DNA of 7,158 nt, from contig JAQGJO010000018.1 in assembly GCA_028290595.1 (NCBI GenBank), positions 1 to 7,158 on the forward strand, in the 5' to 3' direction. Shown here piece by piece: positions 6,703 to 7,158 of the stretch. A program made the position numbers and the translations under genes. The notes under the pieces were generated by a model. That model saw nothing but the letters and a program-made list of their open reading frames with translations, did not search any database and was not told where the DNA came from. Source of the stretch: Hyphomicrobiales bacterium (GTDB taxonomy: Bacteria > Pseudomonadota > Alphaproteobacteria > Rhizobiales > Beijerinckiaceae). How positions within the stretch are numbered: the stretch's first letter is position 1; each line of letters begins with the position of its first letter.

Positions 6703-6719
6703 TTTAGAATGATACTAAA
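6703..6719. promoter_or_regulatory. Irr-box (iron control element)-like palindrome 2
   Basis: TTTAGAA TGA TACTAAA is a 17-bp palindrome with one mismatched pair. Its left arm equals the half-site TTTAGAA of the Irr box as I recall it from rhizobia, and the right arm differs at one base from TTCTAAA. Its centre (6711) is exactly 40 bp from the centre of palindrome 1 (6671), close to four helical turns, so both would face the same side of the DNA. Irr is an iron- and heme-responsive Fur-family regulator. It represses iron-consuming genes and is reported to promote some iron or heme uptake genes. The downstream TonB-type receptor fits iron control. Confidence 0.6.
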
Positions 6720-6739
6720 TATCTTCGATCACGAAAACG

Positions 6740-6771
6740 TTGACAGTAAATTGTGAGTCAAAATAGGTAAT
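6740..6771 (+). promoter_or_regulatory. Candidate receptor promoter B with perfect TTGACA
   Basis: TTGACA at 6740-6745 is an exact -35 hexamer, but no good -10 follows; the nearest options around 6764-6771 (TAGGTA, GGTAAT) are poor. Palindrome 2 would then lie about 20 bp upstream of the -35, a position typical of an activator site. TTGAC also forms a dyad with GTCAA at 6757-6761. Confidence 0.3.
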
Positions 6772-6787
6772 TCCGTATCGAAATTAA

Positions 6788-6809
6788 GAAGCAATGAGAT
6801 TTTTGCTTC
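6788..6809 (+). promoter_or_regulatory. Leader hairpin before the receptor gene
   Basis: GAAGCAA (6788-6794) pairs perfectly with TTGCTTC (6803-6809) around an 8-nt loop. It ends 13 nt before the GGAGG ribosome binding site, so it would leave that site free. It may stabilise the 5' end of the mRNA or be a DNA operator; no T-run follows. Confidence 0.35.
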
Positions 6810-6822
6810 CATTCCAGGATAC

Positions 6823-6827
6823 GGAGG
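6823..6827 (+). promoter_or_regulatory. Ribosome binding site GGAGG of the receptor gene
   Basis: GGAGG lies 12 nt before the ATG at 6840, slightly longer than usual. No in-frame start exists between the stop at 6795 and this ATG, which supports 6840 as the start. Confidence 0.65.
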
Positions 6828-6839
6828 CTATTCAATTCA

Positions 6840-7158
6840 ATGAGTGCCACAAATGCACCACTTTCATTACGCGGTTTGCCCGAAGTTGCCGGAGTTCGGT
6901 CCAAAAAGAAGCTGGACGCTCCTGCCCGGGCAATGACTGCCGCCTGCATCCTCGCTGTCACGCCGGCGTCCGTCGCCATGGCTCAGCAGGGCAATTCCGC
7001 GCTTCCGGCCGTCACAGTGGACGCGCCCCAGCAGCGGCCGCGCCCTGTCGCCGTCCGGCCGGCGGTCCGTCCCCCGGTCCGCGCCGTCGCCACGGTGCAG
7101 CGGCGTAGGGCGCCGCGTCCGGTCACAAGGCCGGCGCCAGTCGTGGCAAGTCCGCAGG
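6840..7158 (+). CDS. Probable TonB-dependent receptor, N-terminal 106 residues (partial)
   Basis: The gene starts at 6840 (ATGAGTGCC) and stays open to the right edge. The protein has a 30-residue, partly basic leader (VRSKKKLDAPAR at about 19-30), a hydrophobic stretch (AMTAACILAVTPASVAMA, about 31-48) and a likely signal-peptidase site after AMA at 48. The mature protein begins QQGNSALPAVTVDAP; the LPAVTVDAP segment (55-63) resembles the TonB-box region of rhizobial outer-membrane siderophore and heme receptors. An Arg/Pro/Val-rich linker without acidic residues follows (about 64-106), as seen in some rhizobial receptors before the plug domain. The plug and barrel are beyond the window, so receptor identity is inferred from this N-terminus and the Irr-like sites upstream. 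The ATG at 6933 would give a shorter, conventional signal peptide but lacks the GGAGG site. Another Pro-rich exported protein is the main alternative. Confidence 0.65.
   Translation, partial: MSATNAPLSLRGLPEVAGVRSKKKLDAPARAMTAACILAVTPASVAMAQQGNSALPAVTVDAPQQRPRPVAVRPAVRPPVRAVATVQRRRAPRPVTRPAPVVASPQ

Larger units (their letters stand above)
6327..6839. other. Divergent intergenic region, no convincing gene
   Basis: These 513 bases separate the efflux operon (leftwards) from the receptor gene (rightwards). Open frames of 60-80 codons exist on both strands, but their peptides have no recognisable motif or good ribosome binding site. About 6327-6590 has mixed composition with several short repeats, listed separately. 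About 6590-6839 is clearly AT-rich and holds the Irr-like palindromes and probable receptor promoter. I found no clear promoter for the efflux operon and no rho-independent terminator. Confidence 0.7.

Noticed and set aside
6517..6756. A 79-codon plus-strand frame in the intergenic region, with an internal ATG at 6601
   Set aside because: There is no good ribosome binding site, the peptide has no motif, and the frame runs through the Irr-like palindromes, which look regulatory.
6788..6809. Leader hairpin as a rho-independent terminator
   Set aside because: The stem is AT-rich and no T-run follows it; the T-run is in the loop and arm.
6794..7108. A 104-codon plus-strand frame overlapping the receptor start
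   Set aside because: It is out of frame with the receptor, which has a ribosome binding site, signal peptide and TonB-box-like segment. This frame has none and its start lies inside the leader hairpin.

Overview
The window looks like chromosomal DNA of an alphaproteobacterium, most probably a member of the Rhizobiales (Hyphomicrobiales). The coding DNA is GC-rich with strong third-position bias, the efflux proteins resemble proteobacterial MdtABC and NodT families, and a TonB-dependent receptor start is preceded by 17-bp palindromes resembling the Irr (Fur-family) box of rhizobia. The genus cannot be named from the sequence alone.

Positions 1-6326 hold one tightly packed minus-strand operon. 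In transcription order it encodes an outer-membrane factor lipoprotein of the NodT/OprM type (6326-4698), a periplasmic adaptor of the MdtA type (4701-3466), an MdtB-like RND permease (3429-268), and the first 90 residues of an MdtC-like RND permease (271-1, running off the window). Two junctions are 4-bp ATGA overlaps. The adaptor/MdtB junction is odd: a 14-bp imperfect tandem duplication covers the MdtB start, so the only good ribosome binding site serves an 11-codon mini-ORF whose stop overlaps the permease ATG. Together the genes encode a complete tripartite, proton-driven efflux pump with a heteromeric (MdtB/MdtC-type) inner-membrane component.

Positions 6327-6839 are a divergent intergenic region with no convincing gene. 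The half next to the efflux operon has several short inverted and direct repeats that could be operators. The half next to the receptor (about 6590-6839) is clearly AT-rich. It carries two Irr-box-like palindromes with centres exactly 40 bp apart, candidate promoter elements, a 7-bp-stem hairpin in the probable leader and a GGAGG ribosome binding site.

From 6840 to the window end, a plus-strand gene begins. It encodes a signal peptide, a TonB-box-like segment and an Arg/Pro-rich linker, which fits the N-terminus of a TonB-dependent siderophore or heme receptor. I see no phage, insertion sequence, CRISPR array, tRNA or rRNA. Nothing here proves a new system. The most noteworthy items are the duplicated permease start, the twin Irr-like sites, and the side-by-side placement of an exporter operon and an iron-type importer.
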